DNA of 36,093 bases from Gammaproteobacteria bacterium (GCA_014239255.1 JAAZZE010000004.1:1-36093), one strand, 5' to 3'; shown: positions 8,630 through 19,852, numbered from the stretch's first letter. Made by a program: numbers and translations. The notes: generated by a model not told the origin, from the sequence alone.

Positions 8630-9156
8630 CAGCCGTTCCCAGCCAGATGGACCGGGATACTTTTGTTGCCCGATTTGGTGGTGTTTATGAGCAGTCGCCG
8701 TGGATCGCAGAGCAGGTTTTTGATACCGGAGTCACACGGTTGGCCGATAGCGCACTGGGCTTGTCACAAGCCATGGTTGATATCGTCGAGCAGGCCGGTC
8801 GCGAGTTACAACTCGCACTACTTTGTGCTCACCCGGATCTTGCCGGGCGCCTGGCCGTGTCCGGCGAATTGACCAGCGCTTCGTTGGCTGAGCAGTCGGC
8901 TGCCGGTCTGGATCGGTGTACAACCGAGCAATACGCGGCATTCACGGACTTGAACGAGCGTTACACCCGTAAGTTTGGCTTTCCCTTTATCCTCGCCGTG
9001 CGGGGGTATCACCGCGATGAAATACTCGAGTGTTTCCAAAGACGGGTTGACAACGATGTGGATGTGGAATTTGATGAGGCGCTGGGGCAGGTGCACCAGA
9101 TTGCACGGCTTCGAATGGAGACACTTTTCACCGAAACGGATTTATCCCGGACATGA
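8626..9156 (+). CDS. uraD: OHCU decarboxylase
   Basis: A 176-residue 2-oxo-4-hydroxy-4-carboxy-5-ureidoimidazoline decarboxylase, which releases CO2 to give S-allantoin. The HPDLAG motif carries His69, equivalent to the catalytic histidine of the family, and the C-terminal half has the conserved RYTRKFGFPFILAVRG segment. The frame is open from 8563, but the ATG at 8626, overlapping the puuE stop, gives the normal length and is preferred. It overlaps the allantoicase gene by four bases. It acts between UraH (leftward operon) and PuuE. Confidence 0.92.
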   Translation: MTAVPSQMDRDTFVARFGGVYEQSPWIAEQVFDTGVTRLADSALGLSQAMVDIVEQAGRELQLALLCAHPDLAGRLAVSGELTSASLAEQSAAGLDRCTTEQYAAFTDLNERYTRKFGFPFILAVRGYHRDEILECFQRRVDNDVDVEFDEALGQVHQIARLRMETLFTETDLSRT

Positions 9157-10160
9157 GTCAAGCAACCGATATACCTGAATTTGCTCGCCACCTGGTGAAC
9201 CTGGCATCACCACGACTGGGCGGTGAGGCCCTTGAGACCAGCGATGATTTTTTCGCACCAAAAGAACGGTTACTGCACGACAGCGAACCGGCCTTTGTTG
9301 CCGATAAGTTTGACGATCACGGCAAATGGATGGATGGCTGGGAAAGCCGACGCCGACGCGGCGGTGGCCATGATCATGTGGTGATACGCCTTGGGACCCG
9401 TGGGATCGTACGTGGCGTAGATATCGATACCCGGCATTTCACCGGCAACTATCCACCGCAGGCTTCGCTTCAAGCCGCTGACAGTGACCATGATACGCCA
9501 GTCGATGAGCTTAACTGGCGTGAATTGCATGGCCGCACCGACCTGGGCCCGGATAGCCATCACTACTGCGCGATAGCCGATGCCCAGCCGGTTAGCCACC
9601 TGCGCCTCAACATTTTTCCCGACGGCGGGGTTGCGCGGCTGCGGGTCTATGGCGAGCCATTGGCGAACAGGTTAGGCGCCGATCCGGGTGAAGTGCTGGA
9701 GCTCTCGGCGATTGCCAACGGCGGGCGCATTGCCGGCTTTAACGATGCACACTATGGTGATCCCTGGGTCATTTTGATCCCGGGGCGGGGTATCAATATG
9801 GGCGACGGCTGGGAAACGCGCCGTCGGCGAGAGCCCGGCCACGACTGGATTCTGGTGCGCCTCGGTGCGCCCGGTGTGATCGAGCGGGTGGAAGTGGACA
9901 CGGCGCATTTCAAGGGCAATTATCCGGATCAATGCTCTATTCAGGGAGCCTTGACCGAAGGGCTTGATGATGCGGCGCTTGGTATCGCAGCCGAAAACTG
10001 GCCGGAGCTGATGCCACCACAGAAACTCGAGATGGACCGCCAGCATTTCTTTGATCAAAGTGTGCTTCGAGATATCGGTGCGGTTAACTGCGTACGGTTG
10101 AATATCTTTCCCGATGGCGGCATCAGTCGCTTCCGGGTGTATGGCCGTTTGCAACGTTAA
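9153..10160 (+). CDS. alc: Allantoicase
   Basis: A 335-residue allantoicase (allantoate amidinohydrolase), which splits allantoate into ureidoglycolate and urea. The protein shows the family's internal duplication: DGWESRRRR, HDHVVIRLG and FTGNYPPQASLQ in the first half are repeated as DGWETRRRR, HDWILVRLG and FKGNYPDQCSIQ in the second. Each half ends with RLNIFPDGG. Length is typical. It overlaps uraD by four bases and is followed nine bases later by allA. Choosing allantoicase rather than an allantoate amidohydrolase means nitrogen leaves as urea, yet no urease or urea amidolyase gene is in the window. Confidence 0.95.
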   Translation: MSQATDIPEFARHLVNLASPRLGGEALETSDDFFAPKERLLHDSEPAFVADKFDDHGKWMDGWESRRRRGGGHDHVVIRLGTRGIVRGVDIDTRHFTGNYPPQASLQAADSDHDTPVDELNWRELHGRTDLGPDSHHYCAIADAQPVSHLRLNIFPDGGVARLRVYGEPLANRLGADPGEVLELSAIANGGRIAGFNDAHYGDPWVILIPGRGINMGDGWETRRRREPGHDWILVRLGAPGVIERVEVDTAHFKGNYPDQCSIQGALTEGLDDAALGIAAENWPELMPPQKLEMDRQHFFDQSVLRDIGAVNCVRLNIFPDGGISRFRVYGRLQR

Positions 10161-10169
10161 ATAAGTCCC

Positions 10170-10664
10170 GTGGAATCCATCACACCTCAGCCATTGACCG
10201 CGCAACGCTTCGCGCCCTTTGGTGATGTGATCGAGGCGCGTCAAAGCAGTGCGTTAATGATCAACCAGGGCACCTCGACCCGGTTTCATGATCTTGCCGC
10301 AGTGGATGTGGGAGCCGAGGGTGGCCGTGCGCTGGTAAATATTTTTCGCGCTACGCCATATCCAGCGCCGCTGATAATCCGCATGATGGAAAAGCATCCG
10401 CTGGGCTCGCAGCTTTTTATGCCGCTACATGGACATCCGTATCTGGTTGCCGTCGCAGCGGCTGGTGAACGAGTCGAGTCGCAGGACCTCAACGTTTTTC
10501 TGGCGGAAGGTGATCAGGGGGTAAATTTTTACCCCGGTACCTGGCACCACCCGCTGCTGGTATTGTCTGGGAAGCAGGATTTTCTGGTGATTGACCGAGG
10601 CGGCGCCGGTGAGAATCTGATCGAGTACGATCTGCATTCCCCCCTTGTGCTTGCATTGGATTGA
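10170..10664 (+). CDS. allA: Ureidoglycolate lyase
   Basis: A 164-residue cupin-fold ureidoglycolate lyase, releasing urea and glyoxylate. Recognisable stretches are PLTAQRFAPFGDVIE at the N-terminus, FRATPYPAPLII, MEKHPLGSQLFMPLHG and FYPGTWHHPLLVL. The start is a GTG nine bases after the allantoicase stop, and no in-frame ATG upstream would fit. It is the last enzyme of the rightward purine operon, so the pathway ends in glyoxylate plus two urea per purine. Length and motifs are normal. Confidence 0.93.
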   Translation: MESITPQPLTAQRFAPFGDVIEARQSSALMINQGTSTRFHDLAAVDVGAEGGRALVNIFRATPYPAPLIIRMMEKHPLGSQLFMPLHGHPYLVAVAAAGERVESQDLNVFLAEGDQGVNFYPGTWHHPLLVLSGKQDFLVIDRGGAGENLIEYDLHSPLVLALD

Positions 10665-10748
10665 TTACCGGATCATTGCATCCTGGTTTAAAGTGTCAGC
10701 GATAGTAGCCGGGTACAATGAGCCCGGTATTACCTGGAGAGGGCTGAT

Positions 10749-11066
10749 ATGAAGGTGTTTCGTACAATGCTGGTGGCCGGCGCCTTGCTGGCTGTTTCAA
10801 TACCCGCGGCAGCGCTGCTGCCAGGGGAGGCCGAGGACGGCAAACCGTTGCACGACAACTTTTGCACCGCTTGCCATGTCAGCAGGTTTGGCGACGACGG
10901 CAATAGCGTATATACCCGTGATACCCGCCGGGTACAAAGCATTGAGGGGCTGATGGGTCAGGTCGCGTTTTGTAATCAGCAGACCAGTGCCGGGCTGAAC
11001 GAGCACGAAGTCGACGACATCATCGCTTACCTTAACGAGACCTTCTACGGCTTCGAAACCGACTAG
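10749..11066 (+). CDS. Periplasmic monoheme cytochrome c
   Basis: A 105-residue protein with a Sec signal peptide (residues 1 to about 22, ending PAAA) and a single heme-attachment site CTACH at 39-43, with His43 as proximal ligand. Met69 could be the distal ligand, but this is not certain. A further cysteine, Cys75, lies in a VAFCNQQ context. The C-terminus (DIIAYLNETFYGF) resembles small class I cytochromes common in gammaproteobacteria. It lies 84 bases after allA, transcribed the same way but with room for its own promoter. No partner oxidase or dehydrogenase is adjacent, so its electron donor is unknown. Confidence 0.8.
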   Translation: MKVFRTMLVAGALLAVSIPAAALLPGEAEDGKPLHDNFCTACHVSRFGDDGNSVYTRDTRRVQSIEGLMGQVAFCNQQTSAGLNEHEVDDIIAYLNETFYGFETD

Positions 11067-11107
11067 GAACTCCCGCCCGAGGCTAGTCTTAATAGCCTGC
11101 CAGACCC

Positions 11108-12100
11108 TCAGGGGCGTAGGATCACCTTAGGCGCTGCACACTTGCCGGCGTGCAGTTCCTGAAAGGCGGCTGGGCCATCGCCCAGTGGCCGCTGGTCAAT
11201 CCAGTCGAGCGAGCCAAATGCACCCGAATGCAGCTTGGCCAAAGTTGCGCGAAGATCAACTGGGGTGTAGGTATAGGTTCCGATCAGCGTGATTTCCTGT
11301 AGCGTGATGCGCCGAATATCCAGGCTCTCATCGCTGTCCAGCAGTCCAATATGCATGATCACGCCGCCTGGCGCCACAGCGGTTACCGCACCCTGGCGCG
11401 AAGCACGTCCCCCGACTGCGTCGATAACCAGGTCGAAATATGACTTGGGTGCAGGTTGATCCACCGGGTTAATCACTACGGCTGTGCCAACGCGTGTCGC
11501 GACGTCCCGGCGCAGTGGGTTGGTGTCTGCCAGCATAATCTCGGTTGCCCCCTGGTCTCGAAGCGCTAACGCGGCAAAAAGACCCACCGAGCCGCCGCCG
11601 ATGACCAGTGTCTTTGCCTCGTTGATCGGTCGTGCCAGGGCTCTGCCAGCCAGATTGACCGCATGTACAGCAGTCGCCGCCGGCTCGGTCAGTGCAGCCG
11701 CAGCCGCGTCCATGCCCAACGGAATATCGATGAGGTTAGTTCTGGGGATAGCGATACGTTCAGCGAATGCCCCTGGGCGGTACATACCGATGAGGTCACG
11801 CTCGGGACACAGGTTCTGGCGCCCGTCAAGACAGTAATCGCAATGGCCACAGGTAATTAAAGGGTTGAGTACTACGCGACGTCCGGCATCCGTGCCTTCG
11901 AGCACAATCCCTGCCGCTTCATGTCCCAGAATCAGCGGTGGAACCCGGCGCGGGTCATGGCCGAGGTAGGCGTGCATGTCAGAGCCACAGATGCCAACGG
12001 CCTCGATCTGAACCAGCGCTTCGCCCGGGCCGATCGACTGTGCATCCGGCTCTTCACGGAAGGTCATCTGCTCGTTTGCGGTATAAACCAGGGCTTGCAT
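11108..12100 (-). CDS. Zinc alcohol dehydrogenase, probable DHPS 2-dehydrogenase (HpsO/HpsP role)
   Basis: A 330-residue medium-chain dehydrogenase. Catalytic zinc ligands are Cys38, His60 and Glu61 (GICGSDMH and LGHEAAG). Structural zinc ligands are Cys84, Cys87, Cys90 and Cys98. The NAD(P) Rossmann motif is VIGGGSVGLF. On sequence alone it is a polyol or threonine dehydrogenase-like enzyme. It is the last gene of the suyAB-hpsN operon, eight bases after an SDR. In Cupriavidus pinatubonensis two dehydrogenases, HpsO and HpsP, interconvert R- and S-dihydroxypropanesulfonate, so this gene and the SDR are inferred to do the same. Which of the two names applies is not decided here. Confidence 0.7.
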   Translation of the reverse strand: MQALVYTANEQMTFREEPDAQSIGPGEALVQIEAVGICGSDMHAYLGHDPRRVPPLILGHEAAGIVLEGTDAGRRVVLNPLITCGHCDYCLDGRQNLCPERDLIGMYRPGAFAERIAIPRTNLIDIPLGMDAAAAALTEPAATAVHAVNLAGRALARPINEAKTLVIGGGSVGLFAALALRDQGATEIMLADTNPLRRDVATRVGTAVVINPVDQPAPKSYFDLVIDAVGGRASRQGAVTAVAPGGVIMHIGLLDSDESLDIRRITLQEITLIGTYTYTPVDLRATLAKLHSGAFGSLDWIDQRPLGDGPAAFQELHAGKCAAPKVILRP

Positions 12101-12108
12101 TGGGTGAT

Positions 12109-14180
<2,072 letters not shown>

Positions 14181-14366
14181 TTAGAGCTCTTGATCAGGGT
14201 AGATAGTGTCGAACAAAAGGAGCGAAACAAAATGAGCGGTGATTACTTGCCGTAAATCAACTGTCCTGGGTCTATTCAACCAACATCACGATTCCGTTAT
14301 CGTCTTAGCTGTATCCCGTAGTTTTATCTGCTGAAAGTCGTTTGTTGACGCACCCTTATCTGTAGC

Positions 14367-15536
14367 CTATGCGCTTCGGTATAGTTTTGTCATCACAAAT
14401 TCCCGGTGCCCCAGTGCCTCAGCCGCAGTCAGACGACCGTTGCAGGTGCGAAGTACCATATCAATCAGGGCATCACCAGCCTGGTCAAGGTTCATTTCCC
14501 GGCGCAGCAGGCCCGAGACATCCAGATCTACGTGCTCGCCCATGGTGCGAACCGTACGCGGATTAGCCGTGACCTTAATAACTGGTTCAATCGGGTTGCC
14601 AATAATATTGCCTTGTCCTGTGGGGAAAATATGCACCGCAAATCCACCTGCCGCCTGCAGAGTTACACACTCCGCTGCCGCCGAGGAAGTATCCATGAAG
14701 TACAGGCCAGGCCCTTTGTCGGGCGTTTCAGCAGGGGTCAGCACGTCGATGTAACAGGCCTTCTTGCCGATTTTCTGCAGATTACCCATCGCTTTTTCTT
14801 CAATGGTCGTTAGGCCGCCCTCGATGTTGCCTTTGGTGGGCTGGCTGTCGGAAAGGTCACTGGTTTTGTTGGGCTCGATGACCTCATCCATGTAGGCCTG
14901 CCAGGTAGCAAACCACTTGTCACCAATCTCCTTGGTAGCAGCCCGCTCCCGGCAGAGGTGTTCTGCGCCGGTAATCTCCGAGGTCTCGCCAAAGCAGTTA
15001 GTGACACCCACTGCGTCGGTTTTGTCGATAAAGTTGCCGACGGTGGGGTTGGCGCCCATTCCTGAGGTGGTATCTGACTCGCCACACTTGTGCGATACCC
15101 AAAGATCGGAAATCGGACACTGTTCACGGCCCAGTTCAGATGCTGTTTGTAGAAAGTCTTTGGCTGTGCGGCTTGCTGCAGCAATGGTGTCGATATCTCC
15201 GTGCTGCTCAATGGCGAAGCCTTGGACAGGCTTGCCAGTTTGGGCAATGCCATCCACCACACGAGCGGTCCACACCGGCTCAATACCGATGACCACGACC
15301 GCAGCCACGTTCGGGTTGGCGCCGGTGCCGATCAATGTGCGAAAGTGCAGCTCCAGATCTTCGCCAAACTGTAATCGACCATAGTGATGCGGCAGCGCCA
15401 GAGTACCCTTGATATTATTGGCGACCGCTTCGCAGGCCGCGTTGGAAAGATCATCCAGCGGCAGGATCACCACGTGATTGCGTATACCCACCCGACCGTT
15501 TTCGCGGCGGTAACCAAAAAAATGTAGATCACTCAT
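14367..15536 (-). CDS. suyB: (R)-sulfolactate sulfo-lyase, large subunit
   Basis: A 389-residue protein related to the C-terminal part of altronate dehydratase (UxaA) but matching SuyB. It has the N-terminal [58 protein letters not shown], and a C-terminal [13 protein letters not shown]. SuyAB splits (R)-sulfolactate into pyruvate and sulfite and is the desulfonating step. The start lies three bases after the suyA stop, and the separate small subunit is typical of Suy and not of fused sugar-acid dehydratases. An altronate or galactarate dehydratase role remains the alternative, but hpsN downstream argues for sulfolactate. Confidence 0.88.
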   Translation of the reverse strand: MSDLHFFGYRRENGRVGIRNHVVILPLDDLSNAACEAVANNIKGTLALPHHYGRLQFGEDLELHFRTLIGTGANPNVAAVVVIGIEPVWTARVVDGIAQTGKPVQGFAIEQHGDIDTIAAASRTAKDFLQTASELGREQCPISDLWVSHKCGESDTTSGMGANPTVGNFIDKTDAVGVTNCFGETSEITGAEHLCRERAATKEIGDKWFATWQAYMDEVIEPNKTSDLSDSQPTKGNIEGGLTTIEEKAMGNLQKIGKKACYIDVLTPAETPDKGPGLYFMDTSSAAAECVTLQAAGGFAVHIFPTGQGNIIGNPIEPVIKVTANPRTVRTMGEHVDLDVSGLLRREMNLDQAGDALIDMVLRTCNGRLTAAEALGHREFVMTKLYRSA

Positions 15537-15539
15537 GTC

Positions 15540-15851
15540 TTACCACTTACTGGTCTTAAGGTTGTGGACATGGACGTGATTGCCTTTTGGGATATCGGCA
15601 ATGGTGCGCCCTATATCTTCTCCGTACTTGATGACAGAGTCGCCGTCTTTGAGATCTTTCAGGGCAAACTTGTGGCCCAGTGGTATGGCTTCATTGATCG
15701 CCATTGTCAGCGTCTCGTCGCTGTCCATGATCCAGCCCTCAAGGGTTTGGCCAGCGGTGATGCCCTCGACAACAACGACCCCAACGGCGTCGCATGCATC
15801 GTGGACAAGAAAATCAGGTGCCGGGCCGCTCACAGTATTCTCCTTAATCAT
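15540..15851 (-). CDS. suyA: (R)-sulfolactate sulfo-lyase, small subunit (SAF domain)
   Basis: A 103-residue SAF-domain protein matching SuyA, the small partner of SuyB. The middle carries DSDETLTMAINEAIPLGHKF and the C-terminus KYGEDIGRTIADIPKGNHVH, both typical of the UxaA N-terminal domain that contributes to the metal site. It is the first gene of the leftward operon, directly divergent from a GntR regulator. Two short palindromes lie just upstream of its start. Normal length; no anomaly. Confidence 0.88.
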   Translation of the reverse strand: MIKENTVSGPAPDFLVHDACDAVGVVVVEGITAGQTLEGWIMDSDETLTMAINEAIPLGHKFALKDLKDGDSVIKYGEDIGRTIADIPKGNHVHVHNLKTSKW

Positions 15852-16018
15852 TTATTGTTATTCCGTAAGTCTTATATAAGAATCCTTATTGTGTTATAAC
15901 CTAATTTATCCGGCGTGTCAAAACCGTCGAGAAACGAGTATCAGCAGGGCTGAGTCCCGCCGCGAGCCAAATTGGGGGGGAAGGCCAGAATCCAATAACC
16001 TCAGGTTAGAGCATAGTT
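15852..16018. promoter_or_regulatory. Divergent suyA/gntR promoter region with two palindromes
   Basis: This 167-base gap separates suyA from the GntR gene. It contains the perfect palindrome TCTTATATAAGA at 15870-15881 and a second, GTTATAAC, at 15893-15900; both share a TTATA core. They lie 19-49 bases upstream of the suyA start, where bound repressor would block its promoter. HutC-type GntR proteins commonly bind short AT-centred palindromes of about this size. The palindromes are seen directly; binding by the adjacent regulator is inferred. Confidence 0.5.
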
Positions 16019-16726
16019 TTGGAAAAAATACCCTTATACGAACAGATAAAAGAGGCATTGCTTGGCCGATTGGCCAGCGATCATTGGCGCCCCGGCGAGT
16101 TGTTGCCTAGTGAACCGAAACTGGCTGAGGAATTTGACGTGAGCCAAGGCACTATCAGAAGGGCGTTGGATGACCTGGTGTTACAGGGATTGTTGGTCCG
16201 GCACCAGGGTCGGGGTACAGCGGTCACGGAGCACACTCCATTTGGATTTTTTCATCTCTTTCGCGGTGATGGGGCGCGTGAATTACCCCAGAGCAAGACC
16301 TTAAGGATTTCGAGCAATCAGGCCAGTCGAACCGAGCGTGATTCCCTGGAACTTGCCTCCGGCAAGCAGGTGATTCGTATCCTGCGGGTACGTTACCTCA
16401 ATCTGGAGCCCAAGATAGTCGAGACAATATGCGTCTCCAGTGATCTTTTTCCGGGACTGGAAAAGATGTCAGCGCGCGATCTACCGAATACGGTGTACCG
16501 TTTTTACGAGCAGGAGTTCGGGGTACCCATTGTCGGTAAGCGTGAGCGGCTGCGGGCTGCCACCGCAACCAAGAGCGAGGCGCGCTACCTGCATGTCGAG
16601 GTGGGTACGCCGCTTCTGGAGATCGAGTGCGTCGCCTACAGTCACCGCGTTCAGCCGATCGAATGGCGTATCAGCCGCTGCCTGACCGACGAACACTATT
16701 ACTGCAATCCCCCCGAATCAGCGTAA
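16019..16726 (+). CDS. GntR-family (HutC/UTRA) transcriptional regulator
   Basis: A 235-residue regulator with an N-terminal GntR winged helix (PLYEQIKEALLGRL through EEFDVSQGTIRRALDDL, about residues 5-65) and a C-terminal UTRA ligand domain. The start is TTG at 16019: an in-frame TAG lies 12 bases upstream, with no ATG or GTG between. It faces away from suyA across a shared promoter region and is followed 22 bases later by a GMC oxidoreductase. It probably controls the sulfonate genes and responds to DHPS, sulfolactate or a related molecule. The described Cupriavidus cluster uses a LacI-type regulator (HpsR) instead, so control has been exchanged here. Confidence 0.88.
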   Translation: MEKIPLYEQIKEALLGRLASDHWRPGELLPSEPKLAEEFDVSQGTIRRALDDLVLQGLLVRHQGRGTAVTEHTPFGFFHLFRGDGARELPQSKTLRISSNQASRTERDSLELASGKQVIRILRVRYLNLEPKIVETICVSSDLFPGLEKMSARDLPNTVYRFYEQEFGVPIVGKRERLRAATATKSEARYLHVEVGTPLLEIECVAYSHRVQPIEWRISRCLTDEHYYCNPPESA

Positions 16727-16748
16727 GTTATAGTTGCTGGCCGTGGCA

Positions 16749-18344
16749 ATGGACTTCGATTACATCATCGTAGGGGCAGGCTCAGCCGGCTGCGTGCTGG
16801 CGAACCGTCTGTCGGCTAGTGGTCGTCACCGGGTATTGCTGCTCGAGGCGGGTCCCAAAGATCGCTACCCGTGGCTGCATATCCCGATCGGCTATGCCAA
16901 GACGATGTTTCATCCACGCTACAACTGGTGCTATGACACCGAGCCCGATCCGGGTGTGAACGGTCGTTCAATTTACTGGCCACGCGGAAAAGTGCTGGGT
17001 GGTTCCAGTGCGATCAACGGGTTGATCTATGTGCGCGGCCAGCGTGAGGATTACGATCACTGGGCCGCCCTTGGCAACGCCGGCTGGTCCTGGGATGACG
17101 TCTTGCCGTATTTCATCCGCTCCGAACGTAATCAGCGCGGTGCCGATGACTTTCACGGCGATCGCGGGCCGCAAGGGGTGTCTGATGTGGACCGCCCCAA
17201 TACGTTGGCCCGGGCTTTTATTGCCGGTTGCGTTGAGGCCGGTTACCCGGCCAACAACGACTTCAACGGTGCATCTCAAGAAGGCGCGGGCCCCTACCAA
17301 CTGATCACCTGGAAGGGCAGACGTTGCAGCACCGCAACAGGGTATCTCAAGCCCGCCCGCAAACGACACAACCTGACGATTGAAACCAATGCCCATGTTT
17401 GCCGACTCGAGTTCTCTGGTACCCGAGCTGATACCGTGGTCTACCGTCAGCATGGTCAAGAGAAGCGGGCTTTGGCTCGACGTGAGATTATTCTGAGTGC
17501 CGGTGCTTTGCAATCGCCACAGTTGTTGCAACTTTCAGGCGTTGGTGATGCTGCGTTGCTCAAGGCGCATGGTGTGGAGGTGCTGTGTCATCGTCCTGGG
17601 GTAGGACAAAACCTGCAGGATCATCTGCAGGTACGGGTGATTCACCGTTGCAATCAGCCGCTGACTACTAACGATGATATGCGCAGCTGGTGGCGCCAGT
17701 TGCGAATGGGCCTGCAGTATGTGTTTCAGCGTAGTGGACCGATGGCGGTCGGCATCAACCAGGCCGGTGCCTTCCTCAAAACCCGGGCTGAACTTGATCG
17801 GCCCGATATCCAGTTTCACTTTGCAGCCCTGTCGGCTGATCTGCCTGGCGCACCGCTGCACGATTTTTCAGGATTCACGTCCTCGGTCTGCCAGTTGCGC
17901 CCAAGCAGCCGGGGGCACCTTGAGATTGCCAGCGCTGACCCCTTTGCCAAGCCTGCGTTGCATCCGGGCTATCTTTCGACCGAGCAAGACCAGCAGGCGA
18001 TTGTGGCCGCTTTGCGGGTTGCCAGGCGCATCGCCGCCCAGCCGGCATTGACTCACTATATTGTGGATGAGTACAAGCCTGGTCTGTCGCTGCAGCGTGA
18101 CGATGAGCTACTGGAATTTGCCCGCGATACCGGGGTTACGATCTTTCATCCTTCCGGTACCTGCCGGATGGGCGCTGATGATGATGCGGTAGTGGATTGC
18201 ACACTTAAGGTACGTGGTGTGGCGGCTTTGCGGGTGGTGGATTGCTCAATCATGCCGACGTTGGTGTCTGGTAACACCCACGCGCCAGCGGTCATGATTG
18301 CTGAGAAGGCCTCTGATCTGATCCTGGCCGACGCGGGTGATTAA
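16749..18344 (+). CDS. GMC-family FAD alcohol dehydrogenase (choline dehydrogenase-like)
   Basis: A 531-residue glucose-methanol-choline oxidoreductase. The FAD motif is GAGSAG near the N-terminus, followed by PRGKVLGGSSAINGLIYVRG, and near the C-terminus HPSGTCRMG and GNTHAPAVMIAEKASD. The two catalytic positions are the His of HPSGT and the His of GNTHAP; many choline and AlkJ-like members have Asn at the latter. The ATG at 16749 is preferred over the in-frame TTG at 16734. Only 22 bases separate it from the GntR gene, so they form an operon facing away from suyAB. It probably oxidises a primary alcohol to the aldehyde and passes electrons to the respiratory chain. A sulfonated or polyol substrate is a guess from position. 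Confidence 0.85.
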   Translation: MDFDYIIVGAGSAGCVLANRLSASGRHRVLLLEAGPKDRYPWLHIPIGYAKTMFHPRYNWCYDTEPDPGVNGRSIYWPRGKVLGGSSAINGLIYVRGQREDYDHWAALGNAGWSWDDVLPYFIRSERNQRGADDFHGDRGPQGVSDVDRPNTLARAFIAGCVEAGYPANNDFNGASQEGAGPYQLITWKGRRCSTATGYLKPARKRHNLTIETNAHVCRLEFSGTRADTVVYRQHGQEKRALARREIILSAGALQSPQLLQLSGVGDAALLKAHGVEVLCHRPGVGQNLQDHLQVRVIHRCNQPLTTNDDMRSWWRQLRMGLQYVFQRSGPMAVGINQAGAFLKTRAELDRPDIQFHFAALSADLPGAPLHDFSGFTSSVCQLRPSSRGHLEIASADPFAKPALHPGYLSTEQDQQAIVAALRVARRIAAQPALTHYIVDEYKPGLSLQRDDELLEFARDTGVTIFHPSGTCRMGADDDAVVDCTLKVRGVAALRVVDCSIMPTLVSGNTHAPAVMIAEKASDLILADAGD

Positions 18345-18355
18345 GGCCCCAGGGG

Positions 18356-19852
18356 CTAGTCCTTAGGCTGCGCAAAAAGCACCGCCGAAGCGACGGCGCG
18401 ACGCCAGGTGCTGAGAAGTGTCTGGCGTTGTGGCTCATCCATTTGCGGCGTGAACGTGCGTTCAGCGCGCCAGATGTCGCCAAGGTCATTCAGTGAACTG
18501 AAAACTCCAGATTGCAGCCCAGCCAGTCGAGCCGCTCCCAGCGCTGTGGTCTCCAGTAAAACAGGACGCTCGACAAGTGTATCGCTGATATCGGCGAGGA
18601 ACTGCGCCAGCCAGTCATTACGTGCCATGCCGCCATCGATGCGTAGCAGTTCGGGAGATTGGCCGCTATCCTCGGCCATGGCCCCAAGCAGTTCGGCGCT
18701 CTGGTAGCAGACCGCTTCGAGCGTAGCGCGCGCAATGTGTGCCGGGGTGGTGGCACGGGTCATACCGAGTAGTGTGCCCCGGGCATAGGGATCCCAGTGC
18801 GGCGCGCCCAGCCCGGTAAACGCCGGTACCAGATAAACCCCTTCATTGGAATCCAGCCCCGCTGCCAGAGTTGCAGTTTCGTTTGCAGAGTCGACCAGAC
18901 CCAGTTCATCGCGCAACCACTGCACACTGGCACCGGCCATAAAAATAGATCCTTCCAGTGCGTAGGTAGCAACCCCCTCAAGCTGATAGGCAACGGTAGT
19001 CAGCAGACGATGGCGTGAAGTCAATGCTTCAGAGCCGGTATTCAGTATCGCAAAACAGCCAGTGCCATAGGTACTTTTGAGCATGCCTGGCGCAAGGCAG
19101 GCCTGGCCAACCAGGGCGGCCTGCTGGTCGCCCACCAGCGCACCGACAGCGATGGACTGGCCCAGCACGGCGATGTCAGTGGTGCCGAAATCTGCTGCAC
19201 TGTCCTTCACTTGCGGCAGTAGGGATGCGGGTATGTTGAACAGGGTCAGCAGCGTTTCGTCCCAGTCCTGTTGGTGGATGTTAAAAAGCGAAGTGCGCGA
19301 GGCATTGGTTGCATCGGTCGCATGGACCTTGCCACCGGTCAGACGCCACAGCAAAAAGGTATCCACTGTGCCAAAGGCCAGATCGCCTTTTTCGGCGCTC
19401 TGGCGGGCGCCTTCTACGTGATCGAGAATCCAGGCGATCTTGGTGGCGCAGAAATACGGATCCAGCAACAAACCAGTGCGGGCGCTGACTTCAACTTCAT
19501 GACCATCCTCGCGCAGCCGCTTGCAGATATCTGCGGTGCGCCGGTCCTGCCAGACAATTGCGTTGTATATGGGCTCACCGCTGGCGCGATCCCATACCAT
19601 GGTAGTTTCGCGCTGGTTGGTGATGCCTATACTGGCGAGGGTGCCTTGTGCCTGTGAAAGCACCTCTTGGATGACAGCAAGCGTAGATGACCAGATGTCT
19701 TGGGGGTCGTGCTCCACCCAGCCATCGTGAGGGTAGTGCTGGAAAAACTCCTTTTGCGCGACCTGAAGTGGCCGGCCGTTCGCATCAAACAGGATCGCAC
19801 GTGAACTGGTAGTACCTTGATCAATAGCGAGTAGAAGGGGGGTCTGGATCAC
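18356..19852 (-). CDS. glpK: Glycerol kinase
   Basis: A 498-residue FGGY kinase that phosphorylates glycerol to sn-glycerol-3-phosphate. Markers include [64 protein letters not shown] and the C-terminal [19 protein letters not shown]. The start is GTG at 19850-19852, nine residues before the conserved Asp as in other GlpK proteins, with no clear Shine-Dalgarno sequence. It is convergent with the GMC gene (11 bases between stops) and divergent from glpD. No glycerol facilitator gene is adjacent. Confidence 0.96.
   Translation of the reverse strand: MIQTPLLLAIDQGTTSSRAILFDANGRPLQVAQKEFFQHYPHDGWVEHDPQDIWSSTLAVIQEVLSQAQGTLASIGITNQRETTMVWDRASGEPIYNAIVWQDRRTADICKRLREDGHEVEVSARTGLLLDPYFCATKIAWILDHVEGARQSAEKGDLAFGTVDTFLLWRLTGGKVHATDATNASRTSLFNIHQQDWDETLLTLFNIPASLLPQVKDSAADFGTTDIAVLGQSIAVGALVGDQQAALVGQACLAPGMLKSTYGTGCFAILNTGSEALTSRHRLLTTVAYQLEGVATYALEGSIFMAGASVQWLRDELGLVDSANETATLAAGLDSNEGVYLVPAFTGLGAPHWDPYARGTLLGMTRATTPAHIARATLEAVCYQSAELLGAMAEDSGQSPELLRIDGGMARNDWLAQFLADISDTLVERPVLLETTALGAARLAGLQSGVFSSLNDLGDIWRAERTFTPQMDEPQRQTLLSTWRRAVASAVLFAQPKD

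Noticed and set aside
11080-11098. Hairpin AGGCTA/TAGCCT between the cytochrome and the zinc dehydrogenase as a terminator
   Set aside because: Only six pairs and no T-run on either strand; it could stop transcription weakly but cannot be called.
18345-18372. GC-rich inverted repeat between the GMC and glpK stops as a bidirectional terminator
   Set aside because: The loop is too short for the visible pairing and no T-run follows.
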